Origin: Sodiomyces alkalinus F11
Lineage: Eukaryota > Ascomycota > Sordariomycetes > Glomerellales > Plectosphaerellaceae
Reading direction: 5' to 3'
NCBI RefSeq assembly: GCF_003711515.1
Contig: NW_021167082.1
Span: 2,101,691-2,165,690, forward strand
DNA: 64,000 nucleotides
Shown: piece after piece, positions 33,431 through 45,800 of the stretch
Numbering within the stretch: the first letter of the stretch is position 1
Layout: each line of letters opens with the position of its first letter
Made by a program: the position numbers and the translations under genes
Notes under the pieces: model-generated
What the model was told of the DNA's origin: nothing
Databases searched by the model: none
What the model saw: only the letters and a program-made list of their open reading frames with translations

Positions 33431-36400
33431 TGTGTGTGTGTGTGTGTTTCTATTTAACGCCTTGGCAGTACCTAGTGAAGACTAGGACCGCGCTCCCTAT
33501 TAGAGTATTGGGCGGTGCGGATTCTATGTATATATGCTAAGACTATATAGTGCTAAGCGCTTAACTCTATAACCTTTTTCACTAAAATAAACTTAATCCT
33601 ATACTGTGCTATTAATATAGTGTATAAGATAGATTATTAATAAAATAATAAAGGGAATCTCGCTATCTCGCGATATACCCGCGGGGGCCTTTATGCCTTT
33701 CCTTCTCCGGTATCTATACCTCTATTAGGTTATAGGTACGCCCCTCCTTAAGGGTAATAGGTAAATCCTATCTAGGAATCCTGTTATATCGTTAAGGGCG
33801 ACGAATACCACCCTATTCGTGAGGATCTTTATAAGGGTCTCCTTAGGATTAAATCTATAGGTCCGATCCCCGTTATTCTTATTATAGTGCTATAGCTAGG
33901 GTGGCTATTTACGGGTATTCGTGACCTTACGGTAATAGGCGAAGTGCTCCCGGGTCTTCTTATAACCGTAGCTATAGTCCGCGATATAGTCTTCGTGATA
34001 TAATCGCCGGTAGTAGTCGTTAAAGTCTTTATGCTTAGTGCGTGCCTATATAAGGCGTATAAGTGTCCTACGAGGTAATCGGAGGTCCTCGGGCTCCTAT
34101 CTTCTAAATCCTAGCTTTTTCTATAGCGTTATCGTGTAACCGCGGGGGCGGTTCTTTATATACTATTTTCGAAGCCTGGTTCTATAGTAATCTATAGCTT
34201 ATACCTTAACGCTTGCCTAGGTCGGCCTCTCGTTCTTAGGTAGTATCCCCTATATATCTTCTATACTATATAGTTTATTAGCCCTCTTATTACCCGGTAT
34301 CCCTATATAACCCGGTGCCTAGGGTAGCTAGGCCTTATTAACGAAGGCTAGTCGTTATTACCGAAGAAACTCGTACCTGGATAACTACGGGACGGTTCTA
34401 GCGAGTTACCTTATAATAGCTTAATTATCGGTATAGTATATTATATTGCTTATATCGGGTAGGCGTAATACTACTACCAGGCCTCTAGTTACTCTTATTA
34501 CCTTTTTATTAAATTCCTCTGTATTACGGAGGTGTCCGCGGCTAAATGTGATCTCTTTTCCTCTGCGCTAGATAGAGAAGGCTTGGGTTATATTTTACCC
34601 TTTCTATAACCTATCCGAGAATATAAGGGTATAGTCCGGGGGTAAGGAGTCTAACTATATTATAAACACGGCCGCCGCTTTATCCTTAGGTCTACTATCG
34701 AATAGTATCCTCTCTTTCCACGACCTTCCGCTGAATCAGGGTTATACTAAAGGGTGCCCAGGGGGGGGGTTTATATATACTAAGTCCTTAGTCCGGAGGA
34801 TTCTTAATCGCCGTACCGGTGCCTTAGTTTTCCGGGCGTCGCCGCGTATAACTAGGATAACGGTCTATATTACCGGATAGTCCTTATCTAAGCCTATAAC
34901 CCGTATAGTATATCGCTAGCGGAGGTATTCGGCGTATTACTTTACGGAGGGTATACTAGACTCCTAGTATAGGGCTAATATATAAACTATCTTCTAGGTT
35001 GGTAGAACTACCCGCTTTATAGTTATCTATATGCGGGTTATTACCTATTATCTAGGGGGGTATCCCGGTAGGGACCGGCACTACTTTTTACTAATTATAT
35101 TAGTGCATTCCTAGGCCGGTAATATATATCCTACCTACTAGATTTCCATAGTATAGTGCGTTATTATTAGGATGTATACTAGTACGGCTCTCCTAAGTAA
35201 GGCGGGGTTCGGGTGGTATAAGGAGCTAGTAAGTCCTCGAATATAGTTAGTAACCTTAAGGCCCTTCTTTACCCACGTCTTAACGTAGGAGTCGAATTTA
35301 AGTTTCCTATCTATATAGATACTAAGCTATCTTATCGGGGCCGGGTAGAAGCGGCCTTAGTGATCTATAGTATAGGCTACTTTAACCTCGTAATCGAATC
35401 GGGTTACCGATATAGTAAGGAATTAGGGGATCTTTTATTATAAGAAGAGCTAGGCTTTAGCCTTATCGAAGTCTAGTTCCACGGTATTGTCTATATACTA
35501 TTAAAGTTATTATTCTAATATCCTAGTCACGGCCGTTACTACTTTATTAAGGTCCGTATAGGCGGCGATAATATATGAGTTATCTATATATCCGAATCAG
35601 TTCCCCTTATCAGGTAGCCTATATATATCTACGATACTAAGGGTATATCTAATCGGGGAGGCTAAGGATGCTTATAGTAAACCTATAGGGTTTAGCGGGG
35701 TATACTTATACGGGTAGGAGGCCCCGAAGATAATATAAGCGCTTCTCTCGGAGGCGAAGCTCTCTTACCACCTAATTATAGGGGGGTCCTATCCTTATTT
35801 CCGGAGCCTATATACGAATTATCCATGCAGAACTATATTAAACGCTCCTGTTATATTATTAGTCATAGTAATAATCTACTTCCCCTATACTAGCTATAAC
35901 TTAACCTTATATATAAGGACTACCACGAGGTCGATTATCGACCTTCCTAGTAAGGCTCCGATATACTAGGGATTTAGTATACCGGCGACTATAGCTTTAT
36001 ATACCGTCCTCCTTACTATAATACGTTTTAGGCCTTTACCGAGTACGCTAAGTAGTTAGATAGGCCTATATCTAGCCATGATACCGGTATCTTTCCTAGG
36101 CTTATCGATTATTACCACGTCGCTTTATCTAAAGGGTCACGGGTAGTATCCTATAACTCTATGGGTTTCGAAGAGTTCCGTTACTTCTTCTTCGATTACT
36201 AGCTATACTAATCGTAGGACTAGTATACTAACGCTATCTCCGTTAAGGGCTATTATATCGATATCGATTATATAATACTTTACCTTATCCCGTAGGATAG
36301 GTGAATCTAATAGTATACGCCGGCCGAGAAGCTCTACTAGGTAGTTCTAGGGGTCTTTTAGGTCTAGTATTATAGGCTTCCTCGCGAGTTTCGTCTTCCG

Positions 36401-38395
36401 TAATAGTTTACCCTTCTAGGTATCCTTAAAATAGCCCTAGCCTTCGTGGAAGATCAGGGGGGTTAATAGTCTATCACCGAGTTTATACTATCTCACGATC
36501 TTATAAAGCTTATTAGCGTTCTTTACCTCCCCGATCCTCTTATTCTAATAGTCCTTACTTACTTATTATACTATCTTATAAAAGGCTACTTATACTTCGG
36601 TATTATTGGAGTCCTAATATCTACAGCTAATAGCTTCCTTATAGGCCTATCTATATTTGTTATTCTACTAGGGCTTTTTATTACTAGCTAGCCCTTAATA
36701 CCTTACCCCGAACCGTTAAAGGGTGCCTACTATAATATCGATTAGTTACTACGCCTATTAATCGATTAAGCCTAGGTCATTATTCGGGGGTTATATAATA
36801 AAGCAGAGGTTATTAGCTACCTCTTTTCGGATTATAGCCTTCTTCTTCTTTTTCTCGGGGAGCTTAAAGCGGTCGGGCCTAGTAGGGGCGTTTACTAGGG
36901 TAATATATACGGTGCCTATTATACCTAATAAGGGGTAGTAGTAGGCCGCGGCTCCGGCCTCTAATACTACCCCTACTTTAGTAAGGGGTACTAACCAGAA
37001 GATAAGGTTAATAACGGTATAGGCCCCGTCCCTGCTATATATCTTTTCCCCGGAAGTATTATAGAGTACTAGCCAGTGAAGGTATATTTAGTCTATAATC
37101 TTATCGCCGTTACCGGTTATCTATATAACTCCCGGTTCTTAGTTTTTATACCGGGCGTTAAAGTCTCCGCCGATAATTATATTCGCTAGGGGAGTCTATT
37201 AGGCGTTCCTAAGATTATCCTAGGTATTGTCCTTAGACGAAAGCCCCCGGTAAAGGTTAAGGAAGTATACACTATTTACCCATATTAGAAGGAGGTCTCT
37301 TAATCCAGGAATTAGCGATTCTAGCTATTAGAAGTTAAGGTCGGCCTTTACGTAAATAACTACCCTCGGCTTATCCCCTGGTTCTAGCTAGGACAGGATA
37401 AGGGAAATTTTCTTATAGCCGGGTAGGTTTAGTAGGGTATATACCATAGCCTCCCCTTTTAGCGGCTCTTAATATATTATAACGTTTATTTTATATTCCT
37501 AGGCGATAGCTAGTGCTATCTTTAGTAGGCTACGGTTCTTATCCACGTTCTATTAAATATAGGTAAGATCCTTCCGGAAATCGGGCCCCCGTAGCCTCGC
37601 CACCTACTACTATAGTCCCTTGTTAGGGTTATCGGTAGGTACTATCTCCGGTAAGTCCCCTAGGATATCTCTAGTTAGGCGCTAGCTTATCTAAGCCACG
37701 CTTATATCGGTATTGGTTTCTTAGCCTACGACTACGACTACGACTACGTGGGTATTAGTATTCTATCTTCCAGGGGCCTTTTCGGGGTCCTAGGTTAGTA
37801 GGATTAGGACCTAGCCGAGTCGACTTTTATTTCGATTCTATTCTAAGTCTCCCCGCTATTACTAACGCCGGTATCGCCGGTATCGGAGACGGTTAACTTA
37901 CCTTCCTAGGTAATAATAGGGGAGGTAGGCTTATAAGGAGTCTCTTAACTAGGCTCTACGCTCTCTATTAGTATCTTAGGGCTCCGTAGTTTCGCGTAAA
38001 GGACTATACCCTCTACTATAATCTTACTAAGTTCTATCTTTATAGGAGGAATAATCTTGCCTTTTACCCTCCTTAGTCTTACCGGGTATTTAGTGTTATA
38101 TGCGGCGTGGGGTCCGTAGTAGTTAATATATTATACTTTATAGGTGTAGTCCGTCGATAAGAAACTATATACTTTATATCTAGCCTTACCGTTATAGGTA
38201 TATTGGGGGTAGTATCCTTGGTACTTATCGCACTAGGCTATAGCCCGTTTAGCGTCTCGGGGCTTTACTAGCAGGGACGTCTCGAATAGGCGGAACTATC
38301 GCTTCGGTGCTATCTAGAAGGAGACGTGCTAGCTAGAGAGGCCTTGGTCGTACGGGTTACTACGTTTCGATGCGCGGACTGGTTTTAGCCTAGTT
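33431..38395 (-). mobile_element. LINE-D1: non-LTR retrotransposon, 5'-truncated
   Basis: A minus-strand LINE of 4.97 kb flanked by a 14-bp duplication cgtttttaatctag (33417-33430) / cgtttttaatccag (38396-38409). The single difference is a RIP-type C/T. The 3' end (left) is a TG run, that is, a CA-type tail on the element strand, preceded by a conserved 3' untranslated region matching 46910-47130. The 5' end (right) lies inside ORF1, so it is truncated, as is common for LINEs. It is inserted in the DUF6589-like gene. Confidence 0.9.
33700..38395 (-). pseudogene. LINE-D1 ORF1 end and ORF2 (endonuclease-RT-RNase H) remnant
   Basis: On the minus strand the knuckle part of ORF1 is at about 38390-37900, then ORF2. 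The endonuclease reads GGDFNARYKN near 37130-37160 (family GDFN-H--W). Reverse transcriptase spans about 36350-35200, and RNase H reads DYTLIFSDR at about 34620-34640 (family YSDGS). A C-terminal cysteine/histidine region is near 33950-34100. RIP stops occur throughout. It is the same family as LINE-D2. Confidence 0.78.
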
Positions 38396-38637
38396 CGTTT
38401 TTAATCCAGTACCACTATATCCTATAATATTACGTGGTTTTAGCGTAGCCGCTATATTAATCGTAAAAATATTAAATACTACTTAGCTTTACTAGCGCTT
38501 TTATATAGACTTATAGAAAGGATCCTAGACTACTTAATCTGTAAGCTATTCCATGATTTATAAGAGGAAGGTACTACTATTATACTATCGAACGTTAAAG
38601 ATATAGTAAAGGATATCACCCCTAGTAAGCTTATTAT
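38396..38637 (+). pseudogene. DUF6589-like gene, downstream part
   Basis: Continuation of 31821-33430 after the LINE-D1 target duplication. The frame reads NRYRF, then WF-RSRYINRKNIKYYLALL and LIERILDYLICKLFHDL. LINE-D2a begins at about 38638, so the gene is cut again. Confidence 0.5.
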
Positions 38638-40171
38638 CCTTCCTATATCTCACCCTAATACCCCTACTTATATTAGTGCGGGTGGCGGCATACTACTATA
38701 AACCTTAATAGGCACGCTACTCTTAGAAATCACTCTAACCTTTGGGCTCGGTATAATCCGCTAGAACACGTCTAAACTCGGCGTAACGGATATTATTAGA
38801 TAGCTAACTCCCCGCTTTACCCGGCAGCAGCAGGTATAGCTAGGCGGGCGTTAGGCGTAACACTATAATAGCCGTAGAAGGATTACTATAATACTACCTA
38901 TACCTTTATATAATGCCTAAAAAACTCTTCCCGGACCCACTATACCTTAATAGAAGAAGGCCCGAGCGCCTCTCCCGATAACTAGTAGGACCCTAGCCTA
39001 GACCGAATCCTAGAACTAGCTCGCCGCTATAATAATAAACGCGTTTATAACGGCCCCGAATAAGAGTAACGCTAAATACTTTACTGTAAAAGCCCGAAAG
39101 TAGTTCTAATAGACTATAAAAGACCTTATTGAATCTCTATAGCAAAAAGCCTATAGTGTTAATATTTTAATCCAGGCTATCGAGTAAGGTATATCTTAAG
39201 TAAAGGAGATGCCTAGAGCTAACGCCGCTCTCGCGGGTTAACTTAGTAATAAATGTATTAGCCTAAGTAAGTTAAGAGTTCCGGTTCTTATAACTGGTTC
39301 GAACCCTATTAGGGCGCTAGGGGGTAAAGGCTCCAAAACCTAACCGCCCGGTATTATACTAGCCGGCTAGATTAATCCTAGCCCTACACCTACTAGTATA
39401 GCCCCGAAGCCTATAGGACCGACAAAGCCCTTATACGCTATAAGCCGATAGACTCGCCTTCCCTAATAATAGGATTAGACTATTATCGCAAAGTAGGGGA
39501 AGAAGAAGAATAACACTATATTTACCGGATTACCGGAAGAGTGGCTATAAGAAGGCAAACCCCCAAAGAAAAAAGATAATAGGGTCTTCTTACGATGCTT
39601 AGCTAAGACTATACTATAGCTAAAGCGATAAAAGGCTATAATAATTATCCGCCACGCGGTATTAAATACTGGTAAAGTAGATAATTAAGATATTACTATA
39701 GTAGAGCGAACTCCTACCGGGCCGGTAATATACTTAAGGAACTCTTAAGCCAGGATAAAGATTCTAAACGCCGGGGAAGAAATCCGGTCCGCTATATGGG
39801 CTCTTTATATTTAGGGGGCTAAGACTTAGTATACCTTTATAGTCTACGAGGTTATTAATCTCATTAATAACTAAGAGGTTATAAAGGCTATTATTAACAA
39901 AAAAGCCTTATAATAAACTAGGCTAAAACTAGTCGTGTATTAAAACACGGTAACCCGAATAATAATTAAGGCCTATTAAGCTAGTATATCTTATTCTAAA
40001 TAGTACCGAAAAGACGCTTCCGGCTATACGAGATGTTTATACTAGTAAGACTCTAAGATACTAAATAGATTATAGCCTAGTACGATAAGTCCTAGGGATA
40101 TTACCCTTAATATACCTATAACAGTGAAGCGAGATATAAAGTATATAGTTGCTTATTAACGGGCTATACTT

Positions 40172-40660
40172 TTTATTCTTCTTGATTTAATACGTGTATA
40201 CAGCCCTAAAGCTATAGCACAAGTCTAGTAAGGAGTCTAAGCCTATAACGAGTATCTAGTTATTTATAAAATCTGTAGATAAAAGTAAAGAATATACGAA
40301 GCAGAATTATTAGTCCGGGACTTATCCTTAAGTGGTAGTGCGCGCTCTCCGGAGTTCCCTAGGCTCTAGAGTTTAATCGCAGGTAGTGTATATATATGTA
40401 TACGCTGAATTACGCGTAATAGGGTACGTACCCTCCCCCCCTAAAAAGGGTATATACTAGAGGCAGTATAGTTCCACTTATCAGCGCGCAAGCTAATAAA
40501 TATCTCCCCGAACGTGCGGGGACCCCTATAACGTGTAGGAGCTCCGGGTAGGTCGCGCGCGAACTTTTAAAGAATTCGCGTATAATAAAGGGGAGTAGGA
40601 TTCGAACCCACGGTCTTACACGGCGACTAGGCGTGTCTACCACCTATGCTATCGCCCACT
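40172..40660 (-). mobile_element. tRNA-derived SINE
   Basis: A 489-bp insertion flanked by a perfect 10-bp duplication ggctatactt (40162-40171 and 40661-40670). On the minus strand it starts agtgggcgatagc and carries RNA polymerase III promoter elements: box A tagcataggtggt (40651-40639) and box B ggttcgaatcc (40608-40598), at tRNA-like spacing. A T-arm-like stem (gtggg/cctac) surrounds box B. The tail is A-rich (caagaagaataaaa). It has no coding capacity and would depend on a partner LINE. TG/CA are partly kept in the tRNA-like head. Confidence 0.82.
40587..40660 (-). ncRNA. tRNA-like head of the SINE
   Basis: About 74 nt resembling a tRNA, with a D-arm region containing box A, an anticodon-arm-like acacg/cgtgt stem with a 9-nt loop, and a T arm with ttcgaat. 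The acceptor stem does not close properly, so it is a tRNA relic driving SINE transcription and not a functional tRNA. Confidence 0.65.
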
Positions 40661-40959
40661 GGCTATACTTATAAAGTACGCTATATTAACTATTACGGAC
40701 CCTATACTACAGATACCGCTAAGTGTCTAGAAAGATTAAGGAGTGTAAAAGGTAAGATTATTCCTTTTATAAACACTAAACTTAGTAAGATCCGGGTAAA
40801 AGGTATAGCCCATTACCCGAAAATATAGAATCCAGAGATACCGACTGAGAGTATAGAGCCTAGTTAAGAGGTAACCTACGAAACTAAATCTACTAACCCT
40901 AATACTACTAGGAGCGGGGTTATCCTTCCTATATTTTACGCTAGCAGCCCTCTTATATT

Positions 40960-42740
40960 AGTGCGGGTGGCGGTATACCACCTAAAACCTTAATAGACAC
41001 CCTACTCTTAGGAACCACCCTACCCTTCGGGCTTAGTATAATCCGCTATAACACGCCTAAATTCGGCGCGAAGGATAATATTAGATAGCTAACCCCCCGC
41101 TCTACCTAGCGGCACTAAGTATACCTAGGCAGGCATTAGGCGTAATCTTATAGTAGCCCTAGAAGGATTAGTATAATACTACCTGCCCCTCGATAATCCC
41201 TAGAAAACTCTTCTCGGACCCACTATACCTTAACGGAAGAAGGCCTAAGCGCCTCCCCCAATAACTAATAAGGCCCTAGCCTGGACTAAAACCCTAAACC
41301 AGGGCACCGCCGTTACTCTAATAGATATATTAGGAGTAGCCCCGAATAAAAATAACGGTAAATAGTTTACTATACGCGCCCGAAAGTAACTATAATAGAC
41401 TATAGAAGACCTTGTTTAATCTCTATAATAGAAAGCCCGCGCTATTGATATCCTGATCTAGGCTATTGAATAAGGTATATCTAAAGCATAGCACATGCCT
41501 AAAGCTAATACCACTGTTATAGGCTAACTCGGTAACGAATTTATCGGCCTACTTAAGTTAAGGGTTCCGGTCCTTATAACCGGCTTAAACCCTATTAGGG
41601 CGCCGGGAGGCAAAGACTCCTAACCCCTACCGGCCGGTATAACACCGGCCGGCATGACTAACCCTAGCCCTATGCCCGCTAGAGTGGCCCCGAAGCCCAT
41701 AGGTCCGAAGGCCCCGTAAGGTATAGGATAATAAACTTAAACCCCCTAATATTAGGATTAGACCATTATAACAAAGCAGGGGAAAAGGAAGAATAACGTC
41801 TAGCCTACCGGGCTACCGGAATAATAGCTATCGGGGACTATCCCCCTAAAGAAGAAAGGTAACAGGGTCTTAAGGTTCCTGGCTAAGACGATATTATAGC
41901 TAGAGCGATAAGAGGCTATAACGAATATCCGACGCGTGGCACTAAAGACTGGTAAAGTTAATAATTAAGATATTGCCGTGGTAGAGTAAACCCGTACTGG
42001 AGCGGTGATATAGCCAAGGAATTCCTAGGCCAGGACGAAGATCCTAGAAGCCGGGGAAGAAATCCGGAACGCTATAGGTACTCTTTATATTTAAGAGGCG
42101 GAAACTTAGGAAACTTTTATGATTCAAGAGGTTATCGATTTTATCGATAACTAAAAGGTTATAGAGGCTACTGTTTAAGAAAAAGCCTTAAAACGAATAA
42201 GGCTAAAACTAGTCCGCGTATTAAAACACGGCTATCTAAATACCGACTAAGGCCTATCTAGCTAGCACGTCGTATTCTAAATAGTATTAAAGAGACGGTT
42301 TAGGTTATTCGAGATAGTTATACTAGTATAACCCTAAGACGCTAAATAAGTTATAGCCCAATACGATAAGTGCTAGAGATATTACCCCCGATATACCTAT
42401 AATGGTAAGGCGTGCTATAAAGTATATAGCTCCTTATTAACGGATTACTCCTATACAATACGCTATATTAACTATTACGGACCGCACGCCGCGGATAACA
42501 CTAAATACCCGGTAAGACTAAGGAGGGTAAAAGGTAAGATTATTCCTTTTATAAAGGCTAAACTTAGTAAGATCCGAGTAAAGGGTATAGCCCTTTACGC
42601 TAAACTACGGAACCTAGAGAGTATAGAGCCTAGGGATTATAACCCCGAGCCTACTAACCCCGACCCCGGCGCTACTAAGGATACGGTAACTACCTCTAAC
42701 GCCAAGAATAATACTAACGGTAGTAATAGCGGAGAGACCT
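40960..42740 (+). pseudogene. LINE-D2 ORF1 (gag-like, CCHC knuckles)
   Basis: ORF1 remnant aligned with that of LINE-D2a. The C-terminal part (about 42270-42600) has serial zinc-knuckle traces: RFRLFEIVI, AQYDKC-RYYPRYTYNGKACY, YINYYGPHAADNTK. The His residues stay while many Cys are Tyr, as TGC/TGT to TAC/TAT under RIP. A basic KGKIIPFIKAKLSKIRVKG follows. It would have bound element RNA. Confidence 0.7.
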
Positions 42741-42829
42741 AAAAAATAAAGTTAAGATAGAAGTCGACTTATCTGGGTCCTAAACCTACTAACCTAAGAC
42801 CCCTAAACGGACCCGGGATAATAAAATAT

Positions 42830-45800
42830 TAATACCTATATAGTCGTAAACGTAGGCTAAGAAGCCTATAATAATATAGACGTTATTAAGATAAGCTAGC
42901 ACCTAGCTAGAGCCGGAGTCAGCCTAGGGAGGTAATATACCGGAGATAGCACTTACTAATAACCCCTATAAAGGATTATAGTAGTAGGTGGAGGGGCTCC
43001 CGGGGGCCTAAATCCCGGAAGGATCTTACCTACGTTTACTAGAATATAGATAAGAACCGTAGCGTACTATAAGTAATGCTAGTAATCGCCTAGGAATATA
43101 AACTAAACGTCTTAATATACTAAGAACCGTTAAAAGGAGAGGTAAGACTACGAACCCTACTTAACCTACCCGGCTATAAGAAATACTCCCTAATCTGGTT
43201 ATAGCCGGAACCAGGGGACGAACTAAGAGTAGTTACCTATATAAGGGCCGACCTTAACTTATAATAGCTTTAATCACCTATACCCGGCTTTAGAGATTTA
43301 CTCCTAATCTGGGTAAATAGTATACACGTCCTTAACCTCTACTAAGTACTATTACATGAAAACGATACTTAGGCTAACCTCCGGGGCGCTTAATAATTCC
43401 CCCCGGCAAATATAACTATTAGGGGAGATTTTAACGTCTAATATAAAGACTAGGAACCGGGGGATACTTAGACTAGTGGTAATGAAGATAAGATTATAGA
43501 ATAGATAAGCCTTTAGAGTCTAATTCTCTATAACGTACCCGGGGAGATAATATATCGTAGAGGCGGGGCTTATACCGTTATCGACCTTGTATTCTCCTCG
43601 GCCCCCCGTATAGATATTAGCGTAATACTAGAAGCCGGACCCCTAGTATACTACTACCCCTTTACGGGGGTAATAAGCACCGTGTATATCGCCCTAGCGA
43701 GCGTACCTACTAGGCCTAACTGCCTTAGACTCCTTAAAGATAAGCAGAAGAAGGCTATAATTCGAAAAGAGGTAGCAAATAATCTCTAGCTTCTTATATA
43801 ACCCCCGAATAAGGACCTAGATATAATGGACTAGTAGGCGGAATAGCTACTCGATATAGTAATAAGGCCCTTCCGCCGGTTCGGGATAAGATATTAGGGG
43901 CTAGCTAGTAATAGAAAGCCCTAGTAGAACGACGAATATAGATAGGCCTATAGTAAAGCTATTCGCTATAGACACTAAGACCCTAATAATATCGAGGCAC
44001 GCGATATCTTTTATAAGACTATATACCGGGTTAGTAGAGATTATTAGAATAAAAGAATCCGGGAGGTAAAAAGCGCCGAAAAGCTTTATAAGATTATAGG
44101 CTAGCATAAGCTTAGCGATCAACTCGTAACCCCCCTAATCTTTTATAATAGCCAAGCCTACTTTCAGGATACCCAGAAGGCAGAGCTATTACGGAGAATA
44201 AAGCTGGAGAGAAAACCATATATACCGGATATAAAGGATTCCTAAAATCACCTAATAGAACCCCCTAGCCGACGTATACTAATAGACTCACCTATCCTAA
44301 GGGATAAAGTAAGATACTACACGATTAAAGTCGATATAATAGCCCCGGGCGGGGATAATATTAGTATACCGCTCTTACGACTAGTATAGCTAGAGATTAA
44401 AGAAGAAGTAATAGAACTCTTCGAGGCCTATAAACACGTAGGATACTACCCACGGCCCTTTCGATAAGGAGATATAGTAAGAATCGATAAACTAGGGAAG
44501 GATACCGGAATAGTAGCTAGCTATAGATCGATCTAGCTACTTAGCATACTAGGTAAAGGCCTAGAACGTATTATAGTAAGGAGGATAGCCTATAAAGCTA
44601 TAATCGCCGCAATACTAAACCCTTAGTATATCGGAGGCCTGCCGGGAAGATCGATAATTAACCTCGCGGCGGTCCTTATATATAAGGTTAAGATATAGCT
44701 AGTATAGGGGAAGCAGGTTATTATTATAACTAATAATATAAAGGGAGAGTTTAATTCGGTCCTATATAGATAGTTTATATACAGGCTTCGAAAATGAGGG
44801 TAGGGCCTAGCTACGGTAAAGTAGTAGGAGGGCTTCGCCTCTAAGAGAGACGCTTATATAAGTTTCGGGGCTTCCTGCCCTTATGAGTATACCCTGCTAA
44901 ACCCCGTAGGACTCCTATAGGGCTTATTAGCCTTCCCGATTAGGTATACCCTTAGTATCGTAGATATATACCTACTATCTAATAAGAATAACCGCTTCGG
45001 CTATACGGATAACTCCTATATTATCACGGCCCATACGGACCTTAAAGAAGTAGTAAAGCTCGCGACCGAAATACTAAACTAGTAGCTCTAATAATACAGA
45101 AATAACAGTATAGAACTAGACCTTAGTAAGGCTAAGGCCTAGCTCTTCTCCCGCTAGAAGATCCCTTAGTTCCCCACGATATCGGTCCCCCGATTTAACT
45201 ATAAGGTTATAGTAGCTTATACCGTCGACCCCTAAGGCTACTCACGCCCGGCCCTAATAGGATAGCTCGGTATATATATTGATCGGAAACTTAAGTTCTA
45301 TACCTATATAGAAATATAGGCGAAGAAAGCCCTTAAAGTCGTAAACTATATCGGAGGCCTTACTAGCGCCTTATATAGCCCAAACCCCGCCCTACTACGA
45401 AAAGCCGTACTAGCGTGTGTCCTAATAGTCACGTATTATACTACGGAAATCTAGTAAAAGGGACGTATAGCCTTAGTATAGGGCCGTATTAATATAATTA
45501 GTAAGAAGTGGTGCCGGTCGCTATCCGGTCACCTCCCTACATTAAGGACTATAACCCGTGTATAGCTAAGTATACAAGTAGCCTTACTAGTATACAGGAT
45601 AGTCCCTATACTAGTTCTATACCGGGAGTCTAGTATACTCTTTATAGAGGAGTACGCTGAATACCTCCGCTAACGATACGCTACGCGGATTATAGGTTTA
45701 GATAAAGACTACCTAGTAGTATAAACCGTTACCCCGGTTATACACGGTGACGCCTGGAAAGCTAAGGCGCCTATTCGGAGATTAAGGATCCTAAGAACTA

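Larger units (their letters stand above)
38660..40900 (+). pseudogene. LINE-D2a ORF1 (gag-like, CCHC knuckles)
   Basis: Nucleic-acid-binding protein of a fungal LINE, degraded. Near the end the frame shows KRRFRLYE and AxYDKSxGYYP, where intact relatives have C-x2-C-x4-H-x4-C. Cysteines have become Tyr, Arg or Leu. After the SINE it resumes at 40671 with KVRYINYYGPYTTDTAKCLE and a basic KGKIIPF segment. It is alignable over its length with 40960-42720. Confidence 0.65.
38638..40923 (+). mobile_element. LINE-D2a, ORF1 part (interrupted by a SINE and by LINE-D2)
   Basis: It begins ccttcctatat, the same start as LINE-D2 at 40924, and contains the D-family ORF1. The SINE at 40172-40660 splits the zinc-knuckle region. 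The copy stops at about 40923 where LINE-D2 begins, and its continuation is found at 47142-48670. The order in the intact sister copy supports this. Confidence 0.75.

Noticed and set aside
40410..40643. 77-codon minus-strand gene
   Set aside because: It is a chance frame inside the SINE, including its tRNA-like head.
40587..40660. Functional tRNA gene
   Set aside because: The acceptor stem does not pair, the anticodon loop is 9 nt, and it is the head of a longer inserted element with target duplications.
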